DNA of 64,000 bases. It comes from Mangrovivirga halotolerans. GTDB lineage: Bacteria; Bacteroidota; Bacteroidia; Cytophagales; Cyclobacteriaceae. Shown here piece by piece: positions 26,605 to 35,794 of this stretch (position 1 is the stretch's first letter; the number at the start of each line of letters is the position of its first letter). The position numbers and the translations under genes were made by a program. The notes beneath the pieces were generated by a model that was given only the letters and a program-made list of their open reading frames with translations, was not told the origin of the DNA and searched no databases. The stretch covers positions 124,001 through 188,000 of the forward strand of contig NZ_JAPFQN010000005.1 of NCBI RefSeq assembly GCF_026241165.1, given 5' to 3'.

Positions 26605-27101
26605 TGTCTGATGATTTTAAAATCCCTGATGGAGCCAGAATAGGTCACGTTCACCTAAAAGTATCCGATTTAAAAAAGTCACTCGATTTCTATTGTGGCT
26701 TGCTTGGGTTTGAATTAATCACCACATATGGGGATGAAGCAGCATTTATTTCCGCTGGAGGCTACCATCATCATATCGGATTGAATGTCTGGTACAGTAA
26801 AAACCAGAAACCTGCCCCTAATCATCAACCGGGTTTATTTCATACCGCTATTTTGATGCCTGAAAGGAGAGACCTGGCTATCATTTTAGATCGTCTACTC
26901 AAAGCTAAATATCCCTTAACAGGATTTGCCGACCATGGAGTATCAGAGGCTATTTACCTTAATGACCCGGATAAAAACGGAGTTGAAATTTACTGGGATA
27001 AGCCCAAAAAAGAATGGCCAATTGACCCGGATGGAAAATTAACAATGTATACCAGGCCTCTGGATACTGATGAACTTCTAAAGACTTTTAACCTGAAGTA
27101 A
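26604..27101 (+). CDS. VOC family protein, catechol-2,3-dioxygenase-like (CatE type)
   Basis: This 165-residue glyoxalase/extradiol dioxygenase fold has two beta-alpha-beta-beta-beta units. The predicted metal triad is H17 in HVHLK, H80 in GLFHTAI and E128 in GVEIYWD. The C-terminal DPDKNGVEIYWDKPKKEWP is the typical extradiol dioxygenase end, as in Bacillus CatE. It likely acts on a catechol or a 1,2-dihydroxy aromatic, though other VOC chemistries are possible. The start codon overlaps the stop of the glycosidase gene by one base, so the two are translated together. That pairing is unusual, since the two chemistries have no obvious shared substrate. Confidence 0.85.
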   Translation: MSDDFKIPDGARIGHVHLKVSDLKKSLDFYCGLLGFELITTYGDEAAFISAGGYHHHIGLNVWYSKNQKPAPNHQPGLFHTAILMPERRDLAIILDRLLKAKYPLTGFADHGVSEAIYLNDPDKNGVEIYWDKPKKEWPIDPDGKLTMYTRPLDTDELLKTFNLK

Positions 27102-27305
27102 CATCTTTTTATCTACCCTAAACTGGGGGAAATTTGACTCAATAGCTTATATAATTAATCATAATAGCAACGTCAATAATCTGTTTTCGTTAAAATTATT
27201 AAGAGAATTTATCAATATTACTTTTCTGTTAAAGAGAGTTTATCAGTTCGCTAAATAGGTAAGGATTTGTGATTGTAATTATCATAAAATTTAAAATTGT
27301 ATGAC

Positions 27306-27815
27306 ATGAAAAAGCAACTGACCATATTAATAGTATTTTCTTTCTTTTCGGCATTTCTTTTCGAATTACAGGCTCAGAATAATGAATTGAAAAATGGACA
27401 AGCAGAACTGGAAACAGCAAAAATTTTTGTTGAGGCCTATGAAGAAGCAGATTGGAATACAATGAGATCATTGCTATCCGATAATTCGACAGCTTATAAT
27501 CTTGGAGGCAATCAATCGTTGGACAGGGATAGTCATATAGATTTCTGGGAAGAAATAAGAATGACTTTAAATCCCAAAATCATTGAAAAAAAATGGCTTG
27601 TCGGTGAATATGATGAACAAAGCCAAGGACAGTGGATTTATAACTGGGGAAAGAATCGGAATACTCATACAAATGGAATTTCCGTTATAGTTCCTTATCA
27701 TTTAGCTTTTTTAATAATAAACAACAAAATTCATGAAGTTCATTTCTACTACGACAGGTTAAAAATTATAGAATCAATGGATTTTGAATTAACTGGTCCT
27801 GATCAGGAATATTAA
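27306..27815 (+). CDS. Exported SnoaL/NTF2-like protein
   Basis: About 169 residues from the ATG at 27306; a TTG nine bases upstream is also in frame. The signal peptide ends near FELQAQ. The mature domain has helix-rich starts (AKIFVEAYEEADWNTMRSLLSDN) and a later sheet (QWIYNWGKN, IHEVHFYYDRLKI) with the conserved His-Phe-Tyr-Tyr ending. That is the cone-shaped SnoaL/NTF2 fold. Such proteins can be isomerases, hydrolases or ligand-binding proteins, and the actual role here is unknown. It is monocistronic and is followed by a strong terminator. Confidence 0.7.
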   Translation: MKKQLTILIVFSFFSAFLFELQAQNNELKNGQAELETAKIFVEAYEEADWNTMRSLLSDNSTAYNLGGNQSLDRDSHIDFWEEIRMTLNPKIIEKKWLVGEYDEQSQGQWIYNWGKNRNTHTNGISVIVPYHLAFLIINNKIHEVHFYYDRLKIIESMDFELTGPDQEY

Positions 27816-27857
27816 ATAAAGGAACCATTAAAATAATAATGGTTCCTTTATTTAAAA
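27814..27857. terminator. Terminator between NTF2-like gene and HLHP protein gene
   Basis: The arm AAATAAAGGAACCATTA (27814-27830) pairs with TAATGGTTCCTTTATTT around a short loop. Flanking A/T runs on both sides allow termination in both directions between converging genes. Confidence 0.88.
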
Positions 27858-27868
27858 AATATTGAAAG

Positions 27869-29533
27869 TCATTCTTCAACAACTACATCAAAAGCGCCGT
27901 TTAATATTCTGCCATTTCGTTTCATTTGTACGTAGATCCTGTAATTCCCGGGAGTTGGAAATGTATAAGGGAATGAAACTGATGAATGTTCTTCGTGCTC
28001 AGGATCATTAACATCATAGTCGTGATCCATGTCTGCTAATAGGATTTCTTCTCTTTCCTTATCTGGTAATTTATTCAGATAGGCTATGTAATTATCAACA
28101 CTGTCCATAAAAATTTCAGGATCTGGAAGATTATCCCAATCGACCATGCCCGATTCTCCCTGGAATCTGGAAAGCATTGTTTGTTGAGAAGCAGTTGAAT
28201 AAGAACCAACCGGATGTAGATGAATGTAGACTGACCCATCAGATTTGAATACTACTGCATGCCCCATCATTCCCAAATAAGGTTGAAGTTCGGCAGGATT
28301 GCCCTGCGGATCATCAACAACAATAGTAAGATCATATAATTGACCTGACCTGAAAACTTTTTCCTCAGGAAGTTCCAGAGTTACCCAGCTACTATCTGGC
28401 AAACGAGTCCTTTCACCAGGGCTACCGCAAATAACAATATCTCCTCCAGGAAGAATATCTTTTTCGGTATCCTTAATAAAAGGATCAGTAATGTAATATG
28501 TGTCATCAACATCCATCAACAATGAATCACTCCAGGAGCTTATAAGTTGTTCTGAAGGTGTACCTATTGTAACTGTATCAGCTATTGTTTCGGAAAAACC
28601 ACTAAGTCTTGATACATCGGTAAAAACATAGTAATTACCAGGTGGAAGTGGTGGAATTATTGTCTCAAAGGTAGAAGAATCAACCCGGGTAGGATGGAGG
28701 TGTGCAAAAACATCCAACTTGTTTTCTCTCAATAAAAACATATGCATGATCTTACCGTGATCAGGCACAAGATAATTGAGACTTCGGGTTAAATATAAAG
28801 ATTCCAATTTTGTTGAATCAATGTTAAAAACTAGCTTCTGAACCCCATTTGAGTTCTTTATTTCAGTAGTGGCGGTATAAGGTTTGTACATATACCTCGA
28901 GTAGTTTTTAGCCCAGCTTTTCCACCAATTATTCCCTCCCCACAATATTAGTATCAGGATGATCATCCCAATAAATGCACCAGTCCACCTTTTCCTTTTT
29001 GCATTCTTATCCGGTTTTTCTCCGGGATCACGTTGGCTGTCTTTTATACTAAGACTAATAATCGTAGTCATCAGAATTACCAAAAACAATCCCAGTCCGG
29101 CTAATGTCCATCCAAGTGATGCCTCCATTTCTTTTTTGGCGGTTGAAACCGCCATAACAGGGACGAGAATTTCTCCATCTCCATCATTCCCTGTGACATT
29201 TACTGATATACCTGCTGTTCCACTACTCATCAACCAAACTTCGGCTCTATAATGCCCTGGTTCTCCTTCAACTGGTAAAGCCGGGTCTGATTTAGGAGTA
29301 CCTTTGGTACCAGCATACCAGTACATCGGTTTTACTGTAATAGAATCAATACCTCTATCTGTTGTGTAAATATCAACTGAGGCAGTTCCGGGTATAACAT
29401 CAGGTGAGTTAACAACTACCGTTAGATTGTAAGGACCAGCTGCACCTTCAAGCGTCACTCCGGGACTCCCGATATGTGATGGGAGAAGAATCAGGCTCAA
29501 AAACAGGCCCATGTATAATAAAGACTTTTTCAT
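27869..29533 (-). CDS. Membrane protein with two HLHP-type periplasmic domains
   Basis: This 554-residue protein has a signal peptide and an N-terminal beta domain (25-130) resembling CopC/YtkA-like folds. Two membrane helices follow at about 143-163 and 183-200. A large C-terminal exported part contains two related units, each with a hydrophobic strand rich in His/Met and an HLHP motif: H259, H264 and H278-L-H280-P in the first, and H425 and H438-L-H440-P in the second, each followed by a PGNY strand. Extra His/Asp clusters occur at 501-516. These His pairs suggest metal binding, possibly copper. The gene starts 10 bp after the stop of the polytopic protein upstream, so the two are an operon. 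I do not recognise a named family. Confidence 0.6.
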   Translation of the reverse strand: MKKSLLYMGLFLSLILLPSHIGSPGVTLEGAAGPYNLTVVVNSPDVIPGTASVDIYTTDRGIDSITVKPMYWYAGTKGTPKSDPALPVEGEPGHYRAEVWLMSSGTAGISVNVTGNDGDGEILVPVMAVSTAKKEMEASLGWTLAGLGLFLVILMTTIISLSIKDSQRDPGEKPDKNAKRKRWTGAFIGMIILILILWGGNNWWKSWAKNYSRYMYKPYTATTEIKNSNGVQKLVFNIDSTKLESLYLTRSLNYLVPDHGKIMHMFLLRENKLDVFAHLHPTRVDSSTFETIIPPLPPGNYYVFTDVSRLSGFSETIADTVTIGTPSEQLISSWSDSLLMDVDDTYYITDPFIKDTEKDILPGGDIVICGSPGERTRLPDSSWVTLELPEEKVFRSGQLYDLTIVVDDPQGNPAELQPYLGMMGHAVVFKSDGSVYIHLHPVGSYSTASQQTMLSRFQGESGMVDWDNLPDPEIFMDSVDNYIAYLNKLPDKEREEILLADMDHDYDVNDPEHEEHSSVSFPYTFPTPGNYRIYVQMKRNGRILNGAFDVVVEE

Positions 29534-29543
29534 GATTTTGATA

Positions 29544-30740
29544 TCACCTTTTAATGTTATTCATCCATTTCCCCCATCTTAATCCTATTCTCGAACTTAC
29601 TAACCCTAATCCAATAGCAATCAGGAGTCCAATTAAGAGATCCAGACCTTTTGTTTCCATGTAATCAGCATAGCTGTATCTGAATTCCCAGTCAGGATTT
29701 GACCCGAAATACCAGCTTTCGGTCCCAAAAAACCAATTCCTTGCATATTCTGACATTAGGAAGTCACCAAATGGATATTGTACGATAAAAAGCACTGCTA
29801 CAAAAGCCACACTGAAATATATTGACTTCAGCCAGTTATTTTTATTTCGTGTACGCTGATTAATAATATCAATTGCTACGGCAGGAAATAGTAATAAAAG
29901 CGGAAAAGCAAAAGCCTGGTAATGAGTTATTGGATTTAACACAGGACCCAGGAGAGGTTCTGCAGGAAATAATGGTAAAATCCATACCATGGCCGCCATA
30001 AAAACTGTATAAACTAATGTGGCCTGTGTAGCACCCCATTTTGAAGGAGCAGACCTGCTAAATGCGACTAATAACAGAGGGACAGCCATTGATGCAACCT
30101 GGTAAAAAGAGGCTTTGTGCATATCATGTCTACCAAAAAACTCACTTAAAATCGTAAAGATCATACAAACCAAAAACCCCGAGGATATCGCAAATAATAT
30201 GTTTGCTTTTCTTTTATTTGAATAATCTTCTATTTGCCGGGCTCTGTTATTTACGGCTAATACACTAACCATTGCACCAAATTGAATTGTCACCATGCCT
30301 AACAACAAAACTGTATGAGGCGGTGAAAGAATAGTAACATCTAATCCGTATGTATTGTGCCACCAATCATCAAATGGAGCAGAAGTTAACATTGCAAAAG
30401 CTCCCCAAATGCAAAATAGTGCACCCAGAGAACCATAAAAGATCCCCCAAAATTTCAGGCTTTTGGATTTTTCATGGTCATTTCCCCAAAAGGAGGTTTT
30501 TAAAACCCGGATTCCTGAAAATACACCTGCCAGGATACCTCCGAAATATATTGCCAGGTGGGGTGGAGACAAAAGACCATCCCGGCCAATGCTTGTATGC
30601 CAGCTTATATCCCACACTAACCCAATCATAATACTGATTGAAGATATTACTGTTGCATAAGCATAAACAGGTATTGACTGGCTCTTTCGCTTTGAAGTGA
30701 CAGATACTTCAGGTGGTGCCTTAATAGTTATAGATTCCAT
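29544..30740 (-). CDS. Polytopic membrane protein with duplicated WH...SPPH motif
   Basis: This 398-residue protein has about nine to ten hydrophobic helices and no recognised catalytic domain. Two copies of one motif occur near the start of helices: W47-H48-x3-G52-x-D54-x3-S58-P-P-H61 and W127-H128-x3-G132-x-D134-x4-S139-P-P-H142. Each is preceded by Asp (D44; D124-D125). The spacing of 80 residues suggests internal duplication. Conserved His/Asp/Trp at the membrane edge would suit binding of a metal or a quinol. It is translated with the HLHP protein downstream (10 bp gap), which suggests a two-protein metal-handling system. Its name and function are unknown to me. Confidence 0.6.
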   Translation of the reverse strand: MESITIKAPPEVSVTSKRKSQSIPVYAYATVISSISIMIGLVWDISWHTSIGRDGLLSPPHLAIYFGGILAGVFSGIRVLKTSFWGNDHEKSKSLKFWGIFYGSLGALFCIWGAFAMLTSAPFDDWWHNTYGLDVTILSPPHTVLLLGMVTIQFGAMVSVLAVNNRARQIEDYSNKRKANILFAISSGFLVCMIFTILSEFFGRHDMHKASFYQVASMAVPLLLVAFSRSAPSKWGATQATLVYTVFMAAMVWILPLFPAEPLLGPVLNPITHYQAFAFPLLLLFPAVAIDIINQRTRNKNNWLKSIYFSVAFVAVLFIVQYPFGDFLMSEYARNWFFGTESWYFGSNPDWEFRYSYADYMETKGLDLLIGLLIAIGLGLVSSRIGLRWGKWMNNIKR

Positions 30741-30794
30741 AATGAATTTATTATATCATATAAATATAGAATTTTTATTTATAATTAATTTCAG

Positions 30795-33700
30795 CTAAGG
30801 ATTGATCATCAGTGGCTTATAGCTTGAATTCTCGATCAAATTATTGAGTTCTGGTATTTCATTTTTAAGAATTGAATCAAGATAAGTAAGTTGTTCATCA
30901 ATTAAAGTTACCACCTCGTTTTTATAGTCGTACATCTGGTTTGTGGGTTTGTAATTCCCTATAGATGCTTGTTGAGCCAAATTGGCTAATTTATTATTCA
31001 ATTTTATAGGGAAATTAAGCGGATCTTGAGGACTCTGATTTTTAGTTTGATATAATTGATTTTCAATTCTGTTTAAATTTTCAAGAACTTCATTTCCTTT
31101 TTCAAAAACTTCTCTATTCTCTTCTTTATCTAATTGGCTAAAGACACTTTTAATATTTGCTTTAAGTTTTCTGATGGTCTTTATCGAATTATGAACTTCA
31201 GTTAATTTTTCCTGACAATCCCGTACAAAGTCAAACTGAGCTTGAAGTTCCTCCTGATTTGAATCAGATCGTGGATCCTTTACAATTTCAAAATTGGTTT
31301 TACTAAATTCACTTCCAAAGGTTAAAACAGCCTTATAAGTTCCTGGAACGGCCCTGGCACCATCTAGACCATTACCCCATAATATTAGATTATCAAATTT
31401 TGCAGCATCAGGATACTTCATATCCCAAACAAATAAATTACTTCCTTTTTTAGACTCAATCAGTAACTTCTTATCTTCCGAAACTGATGAAAAAGTTTTG
31501 ATAGTGTCTCCATCATTTTCCAAAATTGTCAAAGTAACAGCATTTGTACTGTCAGGTTTTTCATTAAGGTAATAATAGAACATTACCCCGCCAGGATGGT
31601 TCACGCCTTCTCCTTCAGGGGTATCTTCAGCCTGCCCTCCATATAATCGATATGCCTTTTTAGGCTGAAATATGTGAATAGATTTGTTTTCCATTCCCGT
31701 TTTGTATTGATGAATAGGAGTGAGGTCATCGATGATCCAAAAGCTTCGCCCCTGGGTAGCAACAATGAGATTATTGTCTTTTAAAGTGAGATCAGTTATT
31801 GGAACGACCGGAAGGTTAAGTTGAAATGGCTGCCAGAATTTTCCGTTATTTAATGAAATATATATTCCGGTTTCAGTACCTGCATAGAAAACCCCCTCTC
31901 TTTCCGGATCAGCTCTGACTACCCTTGTAAAATGCTCATTATCTATTCCTTCGGTAATTCTTGTCCAGGATCTGCCATAATTACTTGTTTTATATATGTA
32001 GGGGGTAAAATCGCCGGATTTATAACCTGTTGCAGCAAAATACATTCCGCCTTTATCAAATGGATCGATCTCTATACTGTTTATCATCAACCATTCAGGC
32101 ATATTCTCCGGAGTGATATTTGTCCAATTCTGTCCGCCATCTTTGGTAATATGAATCAAGCCATCATCGGAACCCGTATATATCACGCCTTCTTCATGAA
32201 TAGATTCGGCAACTGCGAAAATAGTACCATAATATTCCACAGATGTATTATCCTTGGTGATTGGCCCGCCTGAAGCCATCATTCGGGTAGTATCATTTCT
32301 TGTAAGATCAGGAGAAATGGTTTCCCAAGATTGCCCTTCATTAGTACTAACATGAAGAAATTGGGATGCTGCATAAAGCTTATCCTTGTCGTGTGGAGAA
32401 AAAACTATTGGGAAGTTCCATTGGAACCGGTATGCAATATCTTTCGCTGCATAGCCCATCGGATTCTCAGGCCATACATTGATCAATCTTATTTGTTCCG
32501 TTTTATGATCAATTCTTGAAAAAAATCCTCCGTAACTACCACCGTAAACTATTTCATTATCGTCCGGATCAACAGCGATATGTGCACTTTCTCCTCCGGC
32601 TGTTGATTCCCAGTCATCTTCATCTATAGAATACCCCTCAGTTCTGTGAAGTATCCTGACTGTAGAGTTATCCTGCTGTGCACCATAGATTCTATAGGGG
32701 AAATGATCATCAGTGGTAACGCGGTAGAATTGTGCAGTGGGCTGATTATGGTAGGTAGACCAGTTTTCCCCACCATCATATGTTATCTGGGCTCCTCCAT
32801 CATCTCCAATGATCATTCTATCCGGATCATTTGGTGAAATCCAAAGATCATGGTGATCGCCATGAGGCGCATTATACCCTTTGAATGTCTTGCCTCCGTC
32901 TTCTGATACATGATATTGTACGTTTAATACATAAACTTTGTCTACGTCTTTAGGATCAGCATAAATGCGAGTGTAATACCATGCCCTTTGCCTCAAGTCT
33001 CTCTTTTCATTTACTTTATTCCAGGTTTTTCCACCATCAACAGATTTGAAAACGCCTCCATCTTCTGCTTCAGCAATTGAATAGACAACATCATTGTTAA
33101 CTGGTGAAACAGTTACGCCTATGATGCCCAGGGTTCCTGTTGGATAACCTTCATTTTTGGAGATCTCAGTCCAGTTTTCTCCTCCATCGGTACTTTTCCA
33201 TAAAGCTGATCCCGGACCACCACTTTCAAGGCTATACGGGGTTCTCTGGACATTCCATGTTGAAGCATATAAAATTCTCGGGTTAGTTGGATCCATAATA
33301 AGATCTACGGCTCCGGCTCTTTCATTTACATATAATATCTTTTCCCACGTTTCTCCTCCATCTCTTGATCGATAAACACCCCTGTCCGGACCAGGTTTAA
33401 ATACATTCCCTAAAACTGCAGCATAGACAATATCTGGATTTTTTGGATGTATTTCTATTCTGGGTATATGACGGGAATTACTAAGTCCAACATTTTTCCA
33501 TGTTTTACCTGCGTCAACACTTTTCCACATCCCATAACCAAATGACATATTTCCACGGACAGTTTTCTCTCCACCTCCAACATAAATTACGTTATTGTCA
33601 TATTCACTTACAGCTACGGCTCCAATCGAACCTCCAAAATATCCATCTGAAATATTTCCCCAGGTTTTACCGCCATCAGAGGTTTTCCAGACACCACCTC

Positions 33701-33902
33701 CGGCACTACCAAAGTAGAATAGATCAGGCTTATTAGAAACACCTGTTACGGCAGCACTTCTTCCACCTCGATATGGACCTATTGAGCGATATTCAATTGC
33801 ATCGAATAATTCCATGGGTAAATTTTCCTGAGAAATTGCTATGGCAGGAATGACAAAAAAAATCAGAAGACAGATTCTGAAGGGGAGATTAATTAGTTTC
33901 AT
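30795..33902 (-). CDS. Exported Asp-box (BNR/sortilin-like) beta-propeller protein
   Basis: This 1035-residue secreted protein has a signal peptide ending near residue 25 (ISQE). It contains about eleven Asp-box type repeats of the pattern S-x-D/N-x-G-x-x-W, such as SDGGKTW, VDAGKTW, RDGGETW, TDGGENW, EDGGKTF, YDGGENW, NEGQSW and KDGGQNW. That implies one or two large propellers like those of Vps10/sortilin, sialidase-like and xyloglucanase-type proteins. Residues about 750 to 870 form beta-sandwich-like sequence with EFSKTNFEIVKDPRS, and the end is a helical coiled-coil (about 880-1035). In Bacteroidota these proteins are often annotated as BNR-repeat glycosyl hydrolases, but catalytic residues cannot be assigned, so ligand binding is equally possible. 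Confidence 0.78.
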   Translation of the reverse strand: MKLINLPFRICLLIFFVIPAIAISQENLPMELFDAIEYRSIGPYRGGRSAAVTGVSNKPDLFYFGSAGGGVWKTSDGGKTWGNISDGYFGGSIGAVAVSEYDNNVIYVGGGEKTVRGNMSFGYGMWKSVDAGKTWKNVGLSNSRHIPRIEIHPKNPDIVYAAVLGNVFKPGPDRGVYRSRDGGETWEKILYVNERAGAVDLIMDPTNPRILYASTWNVQRTPYSLESGGPGSALWKSTDGGENWTEISKNEGYPTGTLGIIGVTVSPVNNDVVYSIAEAEDGGVFKSVDGGKTWNKVNEKRDLRQRAWYYTRIYADPKDVDKVYVLNVQYHVSEDGGKTFKGYNAPHGDHHDLWISPNDPDRMIIGDDGGAQITYDGGENWSTYHNQPTAQFYRVTTDDHFPYRIYGAQQDNSTVRILHRTEGYSIDEDDWESTAGGESAHIAVDPDDNEIVYGGSYGGFFSRIDHKTEQIRLINVWPENPMGYAAKDIAYRFQWNFPIVFSPHDKDKLYAASQFLHVSTNEGQSWETISPDLTRNDTTRMMASGGPITKDNTSVEYYGTIFAVAESIHEEGVIYTGSDDGLIHITKDGGQNWTNITPENMPEWLMINSIEIDPFDKGGMYFAATGYKSGDFTPYIYKTSNYGRSWTRITEGIDNEHFTRVVRADPEREGVFYAGTETGIYISLNNGKFWQPFQLNLPVVPITDLTLKDNNLIVATQGRSFWIIDDLTPIHQYKTGMENKSIHIFQPKKAYRLYGGQAEDTPEGEGVNHPGGVMFYYYLNEKPDSTNAVTLTILENDGDTIKTFSSVSEDKKLLIESKKGSNLFVWDMKYPDAAKFDNLILWGNGLDGARAVPGTYKAVLTFGSEFSKTNFEIVKDPRSDSNQEELQAQFDFVRDCQEKLTEVHNSIKTIRKLKANIKSVFSQLDKEENREVFEKGNEVLENLNRIENQLYQTKNQSPQDPLNFPIKLNNKLANLAQQASIGNYKPTNQMYDYKNEVVTLIDEQLTYLDSILKNEIPELNNLIENSSYKPLMINP

Positions 33903-33953
33903 ATAAGGGTAATTGAGTCAGGTTAAGAAACCAAAATATGAAATTAATTATAA

Positions 33954-33985
33954 TAAAAAAAGGGCTTCAAAACTGAAGCCCTTTA
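33954..33985 (-). terminator. Terminator downstream of lipoprotein at 34004
   Basis: On the plus strand, AAAGGGCTTCA pairs with TGAAGCCCTTT around AAAC. A run of A at 33954-33960 gives a T run on the minus strand after the hairpin. Confidence 0.85.
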
Positions 33986-34003
33986 TATTGTGAATTGTTT
34001 TTA

Positions 34004-34477
34004 TTAGTCAACAATGCTATAACGATCTTGATTTTTCGTAATTGTAATAACCTGTGAGATCAGACCATCATCATCAGAAAGAAAATATCCGTCATAGGTT
34101 AAGGTTTCACCATTGGGTGACAAACCTTGAACATAAATAGTGTAATCAGCTCTTGCCGTTCCGGAAAAATATTTTACCATTACATAATATGTTTTATCAG
34201 CATAAATAGAACCTATTTCAATTTGCTCAAAACCATAACCTGTAGATTTTAATTCTGCATTAGCCGCAGAATTTGTAGTTCCTATATAGAGATCAAGATC
34301 TGCTTCCTGGTAAGATTCTGTAACGGTACCACCCGTAGTCCATTCTAAGACTACATTTACTCCGTCACTATCTATAATTGTATTTGCAGGTTTATTTTCT
34401 CCTTCTTCCAAAGGCGAACATCCTACGAATATGATCAATAAAAAAAGTCCAGTAAAAAAATTGGTAAAAAAGTTCAT
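34004..34477 (-). CDS. Small lipoprotein, unknown function
   Basis: This 157-residue lipoprotein has a hydrophobic signal and an IIFVGC lipobox (Cys near residue 20). The mature part is a predicted single beta-sandwich with a short aromatic, polar composition and strands such as VNVVLEWTTGG, DLDLYIGT, TYYVMVKYFS and ADYTIYVQG. It resembles a C-terminal pre-peptidase or YfaP-like fold in outline, but I do not recognise a family. It lies 19 bp downstream of the TPR-like protein on the same strand and probably shares its transcript. It is followed by a clear terminator. Confidence 0.65.
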   Translation of the reverse strand: MNFFTNFFTGLFLLIIFVGCSPLEEGENKPANTIIDSDGVNVVLEWTTGGTVTESYQEADLDLYIGTTNSAANAELKSTGYGFEQIEIGSIYADKTYYVMVKYFSGTARADYTIYVQGLSPNGETLTYDGYFLSDDDGLISQVITITKNQDRYSIVD

Positions 34478-34496
34478 CAGAATAATTATTTAAAAA

Positions 34497-35546
34497 TTAT
34501 TGGATTGTAATTTGATTAGCTTCAATTCTCTTTTTAAGATCATTTAACTTCTCTTGAGCCATATAAGTCCAACCATCCTTTTTAAATTCTTCATCTGCTT
34601 TGTTAATAATTTCCTGAGCCTTATCAAATTCACCCATCAGAGTATAAAGATTAACCATGTTGTTAGCTATAGCCCCTGCAACTTTAGAATTTATTCTGGT
34701 TTTACGGTTTTCAAGATCTGCCTCATCTAAGGCTTTAACCCATATAGCAATTGCTTTGGACATTGTTGATCTCGCTGCGTCAGATGGTAGAGGCTGGTCT
34801 TCTTGCATCATTTCTAATCCTTGCTTAGCTATCGAATAAGCCTCGTCTAGATCAGTATATTCAAACTTTTTAAACTTCTTTACTGTGAAAAACATTTCAG
34901 AATCTTTTACAGTCTTATATCCAAATCTATTATCTAGAAGATGAGCTAAGCTTGAAGCGTTACTGTTCAATAAGTCCTGGCGAAGTTTAGCTTGAAGTGA
35001 TTTATAATTTTCATTCCACCACTTATATAAGTCTCCCTTATTTCTATATTCAGCAGACGTATAACTTTTCATTTCATTAGAATTATTTATAAATCCATTT
35101 GATTCAGCTGAATATGATCCCGGAAGTACCAATTCATAATAAAGAGGGTATTTGTAATCGAAAGTCAAATAATGATAAGTTACTTTTACAGTTTCATCAC
35201 CTCTTTTTTCACTTTTTTGAACAGTTTCAAATCTCACTTCACTCTTATAATAAGTTTCAAGACGAGCCATAATAGTGAGGCAATCCTCTCCTGCAGGGCC
35301 TCTTTCAAGGCCATCAATCTTAATAGCATTCTGAAGTTTTTGCTCTACTTCAGTTTTGCTATCTCCATGGTAAATATACCCTAAATCAAGTTTAGGATTG
35401 TAAAACTTTATATTTTCCGGTAAAGGCGTCAAAGGAAGTCTTAATCTGGAAAATGACACAGTGTTTCTATCAAGATTTTGAGCTGAAATATTTACAGTTC
35501 CGATAAAAACAAAAAGGGCAATTAATAAATAATGTAGTCTTTTCAT
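34497..35546 (-). CDS. Exported helical protein, unknown function
   Basis: About 349 residues from the ATG at 35546; the in-frame upstream ATG at 35582 would give a Phe-rich leader before the real signal peptide. The signal ends near TVNISAQ. The N-terminal half is beta-rich with Arg/Pro segments (SRLRLPLTPLPENIKFY). The C-terminal third is helical, with TPR-like pairs (AIAIWVKALDEADLENRK, NLYTLMGEFDKAQEIINKADEEFKK). It could be a periplasmic scaffold with tetratricopeptide-like repeats. I do not recognise a family. Confidence 0.65.
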   Translation of the reverse strand: MKRLHYLLIALFVFIGTVNISAQNLDRNTVSFSRLRLPLTPLPENIKFYNPKLDLGYIYHGDSKTEVEQKLQNAIKIDGLERGPAGEDCLTIMARLETYYKSEVRFETVQKSEKRGDETVKVTYHYLTFDYKYPLYYELVLPGSYSAESNGFINNSNEMKSYTSAEYRNKGDLYKWWNENYKSLQAKLRQDLLNSNASSLAHLLDNRFGYKTVKDSEMFFTVKKFKKFEYTDLDEAYSIAKQGLEMMQEDQPLPSDAARSTMSKAIAIWVKALDEADLENRKTRINSKVAGAIANNMVNLYTLMGEFDKAQEIINKADEEFKKDGWTYMAQEKLNDLKKRIEANQITIQ

Positions 35547-35794
35547 ATTAAAAAATGATTGAAAGAAAAAAAATATCGGCAAAGAAAAGGTATTTGGTTT
35601 TGACTACTATATAGTTTTTAATTTTATCGATCAATATCATATGATAACATGATGAATAGCAGTATAATTCCGATAAACATTTTTTAACATAGGGACATCA
35701 AAATTTATTGCAAAAGGCAATGAAAATTAACCTAAGATAAATGAAGTAATTAAGCTATTTACTAGTTTTGAATAAGAAAATATACGCGTCCAAT

